A DNA stretch of 64,000 bases from Microbacterium lushaniae (GTDB lineage: Bacteria > Actinomycetota > Actinomycetes > Actinomycetales > Microbacteriaceae), in NCBI RefSeq assembly GCF_008727775.1, contig NZ_CP044232.1:310001-374000 (forward strand), written 5' to 3'. A program made the translations under genes and the position numbers. Shown here piece after piece: positions 16,614 to 23,842 of this stretch. A model generated the notes under the pieces. It made no database searches and was not told the origin of the DNA. It saw only the letters and a program-made list of their open reading frames with translations. Numbering within the stretch: the stretch's first letter is position 1; every line of letters starts with the position of its first letter.

Positions 16614-16637
16614 GTTCAAATCCCACCGTCACCGCCA
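16614..16637 (+). repeat. att site 2 (exact tRNA-Ser 3' end copy)
   Basis: Exact 24-nt copy of the tRNA-Ser 3' end including CCA, not preceded by any tRNA body. It marks the junction between two integrated segments, or the right end of the first. Confidence 0.85.
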
Positions 16638-16649
16638 CGGAAAATACCT

Positions 16650-16679
16650 GATCAGCGCTACTTTCGAGTAGCGCTGATC
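16650..16679 (+). terminator. Perfect 13-bp hairpin with TTCG loop after att site 2
   Basis: GATCAGCGCTACT (16650-16662) pairs perfectly with AGTAGCGCTGATC (16667-16679) around TTCG. It stands where the terminator stands after the intact tRNA. A sequence-related hairpin follows att site 3, so these are probably tRNA terminators carried with each att copy. Confidence 0.65.
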
Positions 16680-16686
16680 TGCGTTT

Positions 16687-16728
16687 GTGAACAGATCCGT
16701 GAACAGATTTCGTTCACGGGTTGTTCAC
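16687..16728. repeat. Two direct and two inverted GTGAAC repeats
   Basis: GTGAACAGAT occurs at 16687 and 16699 (12-bp period), and the complement GTTCAC at 16712 and 16723 (11-bp period). The array lies about 50 bp from att site 2. Helical-turn spacing next to an att core suggests integrase-arm or excisionase binding sites, or an operator. Confidence 0.55.
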
Positions 16729-17131
16729 GCTTCGCTCTCCTGCGGACCGTTTCGATGAGGTTCGAACGGTCGTCCAACGCGGAAAGACGCGGATCTCGGG
16801 TCGGGACTGGCTCCGACCTACCGTGGGAATCTCGCCCACTGGAGGGTGACGGGGACACGAGATACCGCTTGCCTTGACGAGTCTTGTACGGCTGAACGCT
16901 ATCCATCCGCCTGTCGGCCTGCCTCGGGAGCGCAACGTCAGCTCGCGCATGGGGGCCTCAGATGACCGCTCGATCGGGTCGAGGGCGATGTCATCGACGC
17001 CCCCGCGTCCGAGCCGAACCGGGCGGACCCGTCGTCGGCAGGCAGAAAGAGCGCGACTGGCGGAGAGCGCGAGGCTCGGACTGAGTTCTTGGGGTTGACC
17101 TGGTCACCAGGATGTTGTTGTTCATCTGGAG
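16729..17131. other. Gene-free stretch
   Basis: About 400 bp with no convincing gene on either strand. Near its end, at about 17100-17113, the small palindrome CCTGG-TCA-CCAGG follows a TTGACC hexamer. Confidence 0.35.
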
Positions 17132-17167
17132 CTTGACATTGTTCTGGGAACAGGGCTTCTACTGGGG
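17132..17167 (+). repeat. Direct repeat A flanking the small-gene pair
   Basis: Begins CTTGACATTGTTCTGGGAAC and matches 17666-17700 at roughly three quarters of positions. The core TGTTC-TGG-GAACA is a perfect palindrome directly downstream of TTGACA, so the repeat may be a promoter/operator for the genes that start about 55 bp later. Confidence 0.5.
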
Positions 17168-17220
17168 CAGAAGTCGAGAGCTTCTCGATGTGACGACCTA
17201 CACAGCAAAGGAACCCAGCC

Positions 17221-17352
17221 GTGAACCCGCGTAAAGAACTCTTAGGCAACCTTCAGGATCTCGTGAGGCCGGTGCGCGAGATCGTCCGATCCGTCATGGC
17301 GATACTCACCCGCAGCCGACCGGGACTGGACGCGATCGTGGAGAGATCATGA
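17221..17352 (+). CDS. Small hypothetical protein (43 aa)
   Basis: GTG-initiated frame of 43 codons starting VNPRKELLGNLQDLVRPVRE. AAAGGA lies 8-9 nt upstream, and the stop overlaps the next ATG (ATGA). The peptide is basic and could form an amphipathic helix. No family recognised. The ribosome-binding site, the overlap and the repeat upstream argue for a real gene. Confidence 0.5.
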   Translation: MNPRKELLGNLQDLVRPVREIVRSVMAILTRSRPGLDAIVERS

Positions 17353-17594
17353 AGCTCCTCGACGTGGCGCTAAGCGCCGCCATGCTGCTGTCCGCAATCG
17401 TCTTCTCTGCCTACATTGCGTTGCACTTCTTCGACTTCGGTCTCTTTAAAATTCTCCCCCCGAGCATCTCCGGATTCTTCGTCCGCGTTGAGGCGCTGCA
17501 ATACGTGGCGCTCGGCCTCTTCGTCGCGGCGCTGATCGCGAAGGTTCCCTTGCGCCGGGAAATCAAACGACAAGAAACCGAAACGCAGATCTGA
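17349..17594 (+). CDS. Small two-span membrane protein (81 aa)
   Basis: 81 residues with two hydrophobic segments (about residues 5-27, MLLSAIVFSAYIALHFF, and about 50-66, YVALGLFVAALIAKV) and a charged C-terminal tail. It is coupled to the preceding 43-aa gene by an ATGA overlap. No family recognised. Function unknown; a toxin, immunity or phage-derived membrane protein are possibilities without direct support. Confidence 0.6.
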   Translation: MKLLDVALSAAMLLSAIVFSAYIALHFFDFGLFKILPPSISGFFVRVEALQYVALGLFVAALIAKVPLRREIKRQETETQI

Positions 17595-17665
17595 CCAGTG
17601 GTAAACCGCGCAGGACGACCCTTCAACCGTCGGTGCCACATTCTGGCTGAAGGATCCCGTAGCGA

Positions 17666-17700
17666 CTTGACCTTGTTGTGAGAACACGGTCTCTACTGAC
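17666..17700 (+). repeat. Direct repeat B flanking the small-gene pair
   Basis: Begins CTTGACCTTGTTGTGAGAAC, the counterpart of 17132-17167, with the palindrome weakened by one change. It is followed at 17704 by GTTCAAATCCCTCCGG, which resembles a decayed copy of the tRNA-Ser 3' end. Confidence 0.45.
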
Positions 17701-17836
17701 GACGTTCAAATCCCTCCGGCTCCGCTCACGGGCCGTTGGTGACGCTGGCGATGCTGGGGGCGTAGAACTGGGAGAACTCTAGGCCGGCGGCGTCGCAGCG
17801 AGCACTCGATCTTGCTCTCCGGCGGCTAATAGGGCG

Positions 17837-17855
17837 TGCCCACATCCTGCCCACA
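17837..17855 (+). repeat. Tandem TGCCCACA repeats, possible integrase arm sites
   Basis: TGCCCACA at 17837 and 17848, an 11-bp period, about 120 bp left of att site 3. Paired short direct repeats on one helical face flanking a core are typical of tyrosine-integrase arm-type sites. The surrounding 17729-17971 holds no convincing gene. Confidence 0.45.
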
Positions 17856-17971
17856 AGCGACGGCGATCGGGGGCGAATGAACCGAGTCGGGCCAAGGTTC
17901 CACCTGGCCCAGAACGGCGTGATTCCGCGGTATCCGACCGATCGGGAACGAGCAGGATTCAACCTCTTTGG

Positions 17972-17995
17972 GTTCAAATCCCACCGTCACCGCCA
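17972..17995 (+). repeat. att site 3 (exact tRNA-Ser 3' end copy)
   Basis: Third exact copy of the 24-nt tRNA end; identity with the tRNA gene extends two further bases upstream (GG). GGGAA repeats at 18040 and 18049 lie to its right. Confidence 0.85.
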
Positions 17996-18000
17996 TTTCC

Positions 18001-18033
18001 CAGATCAGCGCCCCTTTTGAGGGCGCTGATCTG
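18001..18033 (+). terminator. Hairpin after att site 3
   Basis: CAGATCAGCGCC and GGGCGCTGATCTG pair over about 12 bp around a short T-rich loop. It shares the GATCAGCGC stem with the hairpin after att site 2 and probably derives from a tRNA terminator. Confidence 0.6.
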
Positions 18034-18174
18034 CATTGTGGGAAGACTGGGAAAGCTCGTGCGCTTCAGGCTCCCGGGTACCGACGTCATCGGATCGTCA
18101 CGGCGAAGGATGAGGGCGGCTCCCCCTACAGGAACGTCCACGACGTGCTATCGCGTACAGCGCGGGCTCTGCGT

Positions 18175-18855
18175 TCAGTCGACGTCGTCGGCTGTGAAGT
18201 GGTCGATCAGCACTGACCGCACCTGTAGGTAGAGGTGTCGGACGGATGCCTTCTGGCCGCGTTCGGCGCGGCGCGCCCACTCGTCGTAGGCCAGGCGAAC
18301 GTTCGTGTTGATCGCGGTGACGACAGCCCGGGCCCGGATCTCGTCGGCGTCCGGGTCGTCGTCGGCGTGCAACACGATGGTGGTGAGGGCCTGCACGTAT
18401 TCGTCGTCACGGGCGAGGGCGCGGGAGAGCAGGCCCGGCTCGGCGAGAACGAGGCGACGCGCCCGCAGGATGCGTGTGTGGGTGTCGGGCTGCTCGGCGT
18501 CGAAGGCATCGATGGACGCCAGGTAGGCCTGCTCGATCGTGCGTCTCACCTCGGGCGCCGCCCCGTCGACGGCGCGCACGCTGGCGATCAGCCGCTCCAT
18601 CGAGTCGTCGTCGACGAACAGGGCGTTCTCTTTCGTCACCGCGTGGCGGTAGAAGGTACGCGGGGCGATGCCGGCCGCTTCGGCGATCTCCTCCACCGTC
18701 GTGGCGGTGACACCCTGGCGCTCGAAGAGCTCGATCGCCGCGTCGGCGATACCGCGACGGGTCTCACGACGTCGCTGTTCGCGCAGACCGCGGTGGGCGT
18801 CAGGGTCATCGGCGGGACCGGTGTTGTTCCGGCGCCGATCGTCGGGTTCGAGCAT
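18175..18855 (-). CDS. TetR-family transcriptional regulator
   Basis: Repressor of 226 residues. The HTH is at about residues 35-80 (GVTATTVEEIAEAAGIAPRT followed by FYRHAVTKENALF), and the C-terminal helical ligand domain resembles MftR/TetR_C types. It is divergent from a DHA2-type efflux pump with a perfect palindrome between them, so it most likely represses the pump until a drug-like ligand binds. Confidence 0.9.
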   Translation of the reverse strand: MLEPDDRRRNNTGPADDPDAHRGLREQRRRETRRGIADAAIELFERQGVTATTVEEIAEAAGIAPRTFYRHAVTKENALFVDDDSMERLIASVRAVDGAAPEVRRTIEQAYLASIDAFDAEQPDTHTRILRARRLVLAEPGLLSRALARDDEYVQALTTIVLHADDDPDADEIRARAVVTAINTNVRLAYDEWARRAERGQKASVRHLYLQVRSVLIDHFTADDVD

Positions 18856-18886
18856 CCGCCCATTCTCGCACCCGAAGAACCGATAG

Positions 18887-18907
18887 TGGCAGTCACTGCC
18901 ATATACT
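18887..18907 (+). promoter_or_regulatory. TetR operator overlapping efflux-pump promoter
   Basis: Perfect palindrome TGGCAGT-C-ACTGCCA (18887-18901) directly followed by the -10-like TATACT (18902-18907). The operator fills the promoter spacer, so bound TetR would block polymerase. Only about 100 bp separates the two divergent genes. Confidence 0.7.
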
Positions 18908-18982
18908 GAGTGGGGCGTTCGTGCGGCTCATCCGGCGCCCCCTCCCGCAACCGTGTGCAGCCCTGCCGATAGAAAGCCCTTC

Positions 18983-20464
18983 GTGACGCTCGAGAAAAAC
19001 CCCGACACCGCTTCGATATCCGTTCCCGCCGCAGCAGCTGCGCCCCGGACCGGCCCCGTGATCGCCCTCCTCGTGGCCTCGGCCTTCGTCGTCATCCTCA
19101 ACGAGACGATCATGGGCGTCGCCCTACCCCGGCTCATGGCCGACCTCGACATCACCGCCGCCACCGCGCAGTGGCTGACCACCGGATTTCTTCTCACCAT
19201 GGCGATCGTGATCCCGTGCACCGGCTATCTGCTGGCGCGGTTCTCGCTACGAGGCCTGTTCTTCACCGCGATGTCGCTGTTCGCTGCCGGAACCCTCATC
19301 GCCGCGCTCTCGGCGGGCTTCGGGATGCTGCTCGCCGGCCGCGTGGTGCAGGCGTCCGGCACCGCGATCATGATGCCCCTGCTGTTCACCACCGTGCTCA
19401 ACGTCGTGGCGCCCACCCATCGCGGGCGCATGATGGGCGTCATCTCCATCGTCATCGCCGTCGCGCCGGCGGTCGGTCCGACGGTGGCCGGTGTCATCCT
19501 CTCCGCACTGGACTGGCGCTGGATGTTCTGGCTCGTGCTTCCCATCGCCCTGCTCGCGATCGCGCTCGGCGCCGTGTGGGTGCGCAACGTCACTGAGACC
19601 TCACGGCCTTCATTCGACCCGCTCTCGGCCGTGCTCGCGGCCCTCGGCTTCGGCGGGCTCATCTACGGCCTCAGCCTCATCGGTGAGTCGGCGTCCGGTC
19701 ACGCACCCGTGCCGGTCTGGATCCCGCTCGTCGTCGGCGTCGTCTCGCTCGTCGTGTTCGTGCTGCGCCAGCTGTCGTTGCAGAAGACGGATGCCGCCTT
19801 CCTCGACCTCCGCACCTTCGCCTCGCGCTCCTTCAGTCTCGCCGTCGTGCTCGTCGTCGTCGTGATGGCGGCGCTGTTCGGTTCGCTCATCCTGCTGCCG
19901 CTGTTCCTGCAGCAGGCGCTGGGTCTCGACACCCTGACGGTCGGCCTCATGATGCTGCCCGGCGGCATCCTGATGGGCGTCATCGCACCGATCGTGGGGG
20001 CGCTGTTCGATCGCTTCGGGCCGCGTCCGCTGGTCCTTCCCGGGATGGTCGTCGCCGCAGCGGCGCTGTGGGGTATGACGACGTTCGACATGAACGCCGA
20101 GATCTGGTGGATCGTGCTCATCCACATGACCCTCAACTTGGGGCTCGGTTTCGTCTTCACGCCATTGCTCACCTCCGCACTCGGGTCGCTGCCCCGATCC
20201 CTGTACTCGCACGGCAGCGCGATCACGAGCACCCTCCAGCAGGTGGCCGGCGCCGCCGGCACCGCCCTGTTCGTCACGCTCATGTCGGTGGGGACCGCCA
20301 GCGCCCTCGCTGCCGGCGACGCCCCCGGCGAAGCGATGACCGCGGGTGTGCACACTGCGTTCGTGGTGGGAGCGGTGATCGCGAGCGTCGCGGTCGTGCT
20401 CACCCTCTTCGTGCGCAAGCCCGCCGACGTCGAGGAGCCGCTCGCTCACCCAGCCGCGCACTAG
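18983..20464 (+). CDS. DHA2-family MFS multidrug efflux transporter
   Basis: Inner-membrane proton-driven exporter, about 493 residues with 14 predicted spans. Typical motifs are LNETIMGVALPRLMADLDIT in span 1 (motif D1) and AQWLTTGFLLTMA in span 2. I favour the GTG before TLEKNPDT, with GAAAG upstream; an in-frame GTG 30 bp earlier is possible. Divergent TetR and the operator indicate ligand-induced expression. Confidence 0.9.
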   Translation: MTLEKNPDTASISVPAAAAAPRTGPVIALLVASAFVVILNETIMGVALPRLMADLDITAATAQWLTTGFLLTMAIVIPCTGYLLARFSLRGLFFTAMSLFAAGTLIAALSAGFGMLLAGRVVQASGTAIMMPLLFTTVLNVVAPTHRGRMMGVISIVIAVAPAVGPTVAGVILSALDWRWMFWLVLPIALLAIALGAVWVRNVTETSRPSFDPLSAVLAALGFGGLIYGLSLIGESASGHAPVPVWIPLVVGVVSLVVFVLRQLSLQKTDAAFLDLRTFASRSFSLAVVLVVVVMAALFGSLILLPLFLQQALGLDTLTVGLMMLPGGILMGVIAPIVGALFDRFGPRPLVLPGMVVAAAALWGMTTFDMNAEIWWIVLIHMTLNLGLGFVFTPLLTSALGSLPRSLYSHGSAITSTLQQVAGAAGTALFVTLMSVGTASALAAGDAPGEAMTAGVHTAFVVGAVIASVAVVLTLFVRKPADVEEPLAHPAAH

Positions 20465-20538
20465 GCCGAGCCTCCATCGGCTGTGGGGGCCGGACCTGCT
20501 CGCCCACGTGCGCGAATCGGGCTGCTGAACGCGCCCGT

Positions 20539-21135
20539 TCAGGGCGTGTTGCTTAACGCTGTGACGTCGTCGGCTTCCAGGCCGCTGCGATAAGCGAGGA
20601 GTCCTTCGATACCTCGCAGGAAGGTCGCGCAGATGGGCTGCGGGTCGGTCAGAGAGCCGGCGGTCATCGCGCCATCTCGGAGCATCACGAAATGTCGTGC
20701 TGCGGGTTCTGCGTCGATCTTGCCGGTCTGAGCGAAGAGTTCGGTCATCGTCCTGAGAAACCACTCCCGATGCTCGAGGACGGCATGGTGGACCGGGTGA
20801 TCGGGGTCGGGGTATTCGGCCGCGGCGTTGAGGAATGCGCATCCGCGGAAGCCAGCGCCCTGGATGTCGTCGGAGATGGCCTGGGCGACTGTTCGGATGA
20901 TGTCGTCAGGGTCGGCGCCGGAGGATCGGGCGGCGTCCATCCGGCCGCGGATCGCCTCGTCGATCTGCGTGAGGTAGGCGACGAGCAGGTCGTCCTTGCT
21001 CGGGAAGTGCCGATAGAGCGTGGCGCGGGTGACCTGTGCCTCGGCGATGACGCGATCTATCCCGACGGCGCGTAGCCCGTCGGCGTAGAAGAGCCGGCTG
21101 GCGGTGTCGAGTAGCCGAGTTCGTGCCTCCGACAT
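20539..21135 (-). CDS. TetR-family transcriptional regulator
   Basis: Repressor of 198 residues with the HTH at about residues 25-50 (IDRVIAEAQVTRATLYRHFP then SKDDLL). The C-terminal domain includes GFRGCAFLNAAAEYPDPDHP, whose cysteine is conserved in many regulators of this subgroup and may sense electrophiles (inference). It is divergent from the membrane protein-flavoprotein-EthD-hydrolase genes, and paired inverted boxes in the gap probably bind it. Confidence 0.9.
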   Translation of the reverse strand: MSEARTRLLDTASRLFYADGLRAVGIDRVIAEAQVTRATLYRHFPSKDDLLVAYLTQIDEAIRGRMDAARSSGADPDDIIRTVAQAISDDIQGAGFRGCAFLNAAAEYPDPDHPVHHAVLEHREWFLRTMTELFAQTGKIDAEPAARHFVMLRDGAMTAGSLTDPQPICATFLRGIEGLLAYRSGLEADDVTALSNTP

Positions 21136-21175
21136 TTGTGCCTCGTTTCTGGTGGTTGCTGTGCCTTCCAGATTA

Positions 21176-21252
21176 TCAGATAGACAGAACGATCGGTCTT
21201 GACAGGGGAGTCCAGCTGCTGCATGCTCGGTGTACCGACCGTTCTATCTAGC
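21176..21252 (+). promoter_or_regulatory. Promoter with two inverted TetR boxes
   Basis: GATAGACAGAACGATCGGTC (about 21179-21198) and the inverted GTACCGACCGTTCTATCTAG (about 21232-21251) share the core TAGA..GAACG.TCGGT. Between them lie TTGACA (21199-21204) and CATGCT (21222-21227) with 17-bp spacing. Boxes on both sides of the promoter would allow tight repression of the rightward operon and autorepression of tetR. Confidence 0.65.
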
Positions 21253-21265
21253 AGAAAGAGAGCGC

Positions 21266-21856
21266 ATGTCCGCTTCAATCCACACCGGCGCACCAGGGGT
21301 GGTCGAGCCCGCCACCAGTAACACGAGAGTGCTGCGAAACCTCTACTTCGTACGATTCGGGTTCGCTGTCACCTGGGCGATCCTGCTGATCGCGACCGCG
21401 CAATCGATCAACCCTGGCGCGATCGCCCTGCTCGTCCTCTACCCGTTGTTCGATGTCGCGGCAGCGATCATCGACTTCCGCTCTTCCGGGTCCAGCCGAC
21501 CGAAGGCCCCGCTCTACATCAACATCGCGCTGAGCCTGGCGGCTGCGATCGGCCTCGCCGCTGTCGTCGGCTCCGGCATCCCGGATGTCTTGCGGGTGTG
21601 GGGTGTCTGGGCGATCACCGCGGGAATCGTCCAGTTGATCGTCGCGAGTCTGCGCTGGCGCATCGGAGGCCAGCTGGCACAGATCCTCAGCGGTGGACTC
21701 TCCGTCCTCGCCGGTGCCGGCTTCTTCCTGGTGGCGGCGGGGCCGAATGCCGCGCTGACCATCGTTGGCGGCTATGCGGTGCTCGGTGGCATCTTCTTCC
21801 TGATCTCGGCAATCCAGTTGCACCTCGTCATCCGAAAGGCGGGGAAGCGATCATGA
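21266..21856 (+). CDS. DUF308/HdeD-like membrane protein
   Basis: 196 residues with about six hydrophobic spans (for example AVTWAILLIATAQSINPGAI and GGYAVLGGIFFLISAIQL), resembling the HdeD/DUF308 group. Its biochemical function is unknown. GAAAGAGAGCGC precedes the ATG. The stop overlaps the start of the oxidoreductase gene (ATGA), placing it first in the TetR-controlled operon. Confidence 0.75.
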   Translation: MSASIHTGAPGVVEPATSNTRVLRNLYFVRFGFAVTWAILLIATAQSINPGAIALLVLYPLFDVAAAIIDFRSSGSSRPKAPLYINIALSLAAAIGLAAVVGSGIPDVLRVWGVWAITAGIVQLIVASLRWRIGGQLAQILSGGLSVLAGAGFFLVAAGPNAALTIVGGYAVLGGIFFLISAIQLHLVIRKAGKRS

Positions 21857-23430
21857 CCGAAGTCATCCGACCGTCCCTCATCGCGTCCGACGTAGACCGG
21901 GATGCCATCGTCGACGTGATCGTCATCGGCGCCGGACCGGTCGGCGAGAATGTCGCCGACCGGGTCGTGCAAGGCGGCCTGACCGCGACCATCGTCGAAC
22001 GTGAACTCGTCGGTGGCGAATGCTCGTACTGGGCCTGCATGCCCACCAAGGCACTCCTCCGTGATGCTGCCGCGCTCCGAGCTGCCCGTGCCCTTCCCGC
22101 CGCGGGGCTCGCTGCGAGCGGCATCCTCGACCCCGCCGCCGTCTTCGCCCGTCGGGACCGGTTCGCCGAGCACTGGCACGATTCCGGTCAGGTCGATTGG
22201 CTGCGCAGTGCCGGCATCACGCTGGTCCGCGGACAGGGACGGATCAGCGGCCCTCGCACCGTGACCGTCACCGACACCGGCGACGGCACCACGACGATCC
22301 TGCGGGCACGCCATGCCGTCGTCATCGCCACCGGCAGCAGCGCATACATTCCGCCGATCGCGGGGCTCGCGGATGTCAGGCCGTGGACGAACCGCGAAGC
22401 CGTGGCCACCAACATGGTCCCGGACCGCCTGGCGATCATCGGGGGCGGAGTAGTCGGCGCCGAGATGGCGACGGCATTCCACGCACTCGGCTCCCACGTG
22501 TCCCTGATCTCTCAGACGCGCCTGCTTCCGCGGGCGGAGCTGTTCGCGAGCGAGCACGTCACCGAGGCGCTCCGTTCCGCCGGTGTCGCACTGCATCTGG
22601 ACGCCGGCGTCATCGAGGCGCGACGGAACGATTCCGGCATCCTCGAGATCACCCTGTCGGACGGCAGCACCGTCGCGGCGGACGAGGTTCTCGTCGCCAC
22701 CGGACGTACCGCGAACACCAAGGACCTCGGCCTGGACCGGATCGGTCTGGAACCGGGCAGGTGGCTGACGGTCGACCACACCCTCGCCGTTCTCGACCAG
22801 AACGGTGACCGGATCGGCGACGACACCGGCGCCGACCCCGGCGCAGCCTGGCTTTTCGCCGCCGGTGACGTCAACCATCGTGCACCGCTGACGCACCACG
22901 GAAAGTATCAGGCCCGCGCGCTGGGCGATGCCATCGTCGCACGAGCGAACGGTGCGGAACCCGGCCTGGACCCGTGGGGACGCCACGCCGTGACCGCTGA
23001 CGAACTGGCGCTCACGCAGGTGATCTTCACCGCGCCCGAGGTGGCGACCGTCGGGTTCACCGCACAGGAAGCCGCGGCAGCCGGACGAGACACACGGGTC
23101 GTCGACTACGACCTGGGAAAGGTCGCCGGTGCCGCACTGCACGCCGACCACTATCGCGGCCAGGCCCGCATGGTCATCGACGCTGCCCGTAACACCGTGA
23201 TCGGGTTCACCGCCGTCGGCCCCGACGTCGCCGAACTCCTCCATGCCGCGACGATCGCCATCGCCGGAGAGGTCCCGCTGGACCGCCTGTGGCACGCGGT
23301 GCCCGCGTATCCGACCATCAACGAGATCTGGCTCCGCCTGCTTGAGGCAGACGGCCGAGATCACGCCGTATCCGCCCCTGACAGAACTCTCGTCACGGTC
23401 GAGTCGGCGACCGACGCGGCAGTCGCCTGA
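21853..23430 (+). CDS. FAD-dependent pyridine nucleotide-disulfide oxidoreductase
   Basis: Class I flavoprotein disulfide reductase of 525 residues, longer than the usual 450-480. The FAD-binding start is VIVIGAGPVGENVADR. The redox-active pair is GGECSYWACMPTK (CxxxxC, about residues 54-66). The NAD(P) site is IIGGGVVGAEMATAF, and the C-terminal dimerisation domain ends with HAVPAYPTINEIW. It resembles mercuric reductase/dihydrolipoamide dehydrogenase relatives, but no N-terminal heavy-metal domain or C-terminal Cys pair is seen. Context suggests reduction of a quinone or other electrophile. Confidence 0.87.
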   Translation: MTEVIRPSLIASDVDRDAIVDVIVIGAGPVGENVADRVVQGGLTATIVERELVGGECSYWACMPTKALLRDAAALRAARALPAAGLAASGILDPAAVFARRDRFAEHWHDSGQVDWLRSAGITLVRGQGRISGPRTVTVTDTGDGTTTILRARHAVVIATGSSAYIPPIAGLADVRPWTNREAVATNMVPDRLAIIGGGVVGAEMATAFHALGSHVSLISQTRLLPRAELFASEHVTEALRSAGVALHLDAGVIEARRNDSGILEITLSDGSTVAADEVLVATGRTANTKDLGLDRIGLEPGRWLTVDHTLAVLDQNGDRIGDDTGADPGAAWLFAAGDVNHRAPLTHHGKYQARALGDAIVARANGAEPGLDPWGRHAVTADELALTQVIFTAPEVATVGFTAQEAAAAGRDTRVVDYDLGKVAGAALHADHYRGQARMVIDAARNTVIGFTAVGPDVAELLHAATIAIAGEVPLDRLWHAVPAYPTINEIWLRLLEADGRDHAVSAPDRTLVTVESATDAAVA

Positions 23431-23473
23431 CGCTCCCCCCATCCACATCACCACTCAACGCAAGGAGTTCCAC

Positions 23474-23782
23474 ATGCCCACGAAAATCACTCTCATCTTC
23501 GACAACCCCATCGACCCCGGCGCCTTCGAGTCCGATTACGCCGAATTGGTCGACCGTGCCCGGAGCGTTCCGGGTCTCCTGAAGATGGAGACCTCCAAGG
23601 TCTGGCCCAAGGAGGACGGCACCGCCACTCCGGCCTACCGCATGATCGACCTTTACTTCCCCGACTACGAGGCAGCGAACGCGCCCTTGGGTACGCCCGA
23701 AGCAGGGGCCTTCTTCCGGCGCGCCAGCGAACTCGCGACCGGAGGAATGACAGGACTCTTCTCCGACGTCGAAGAGCCCTGA
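23474..23782 (+). CDS. EthD-family small protein
   Basis: 102-residue ferredoxin-like-fold protein of the EthD/dimeric alpha-beta barrel type (KITLIFDNPIDPGAFESDYA at the start, KMETSKVWPKEDGTATPAYR central). Such proteins accompany oxidative degradation or quinone-handling enzymes. AAGGAG lies 8 nt upstream. It is the third gene of the TetR-linked operon. Confidence 0.8.
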   Translation: MPTKITLIFDNPIDPGAFESDYAELVDRARSVPGLLKMETSKVWPKEDGTATPAYRMIDLYFPDYEAANAPLGTPEAGAFFRRASELATGGMTGLFSDVEEP

Positions 23783-23842
23783 GCCTCGTCCGGGGGTCCA
23801 TCCGGCGAACCATCCATCACGAAGACACGAAAGGAAACTCCC

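Noticed and set aside
17132..17167. LexA/SOS box
   Set aside because: The palindrome is GTTC-N3-GAAC, the opposite half-site order and spacing from the GAAC-N4-GTTC actinobacterial SOS box.
17726..17977. Leftward 83-codon frame ending near att site 3
   Set aside because: Arg/Ser/Pro-rich, no ribosome-binding site, overlaps the putative arm repeats and att core; more likely non-coding.
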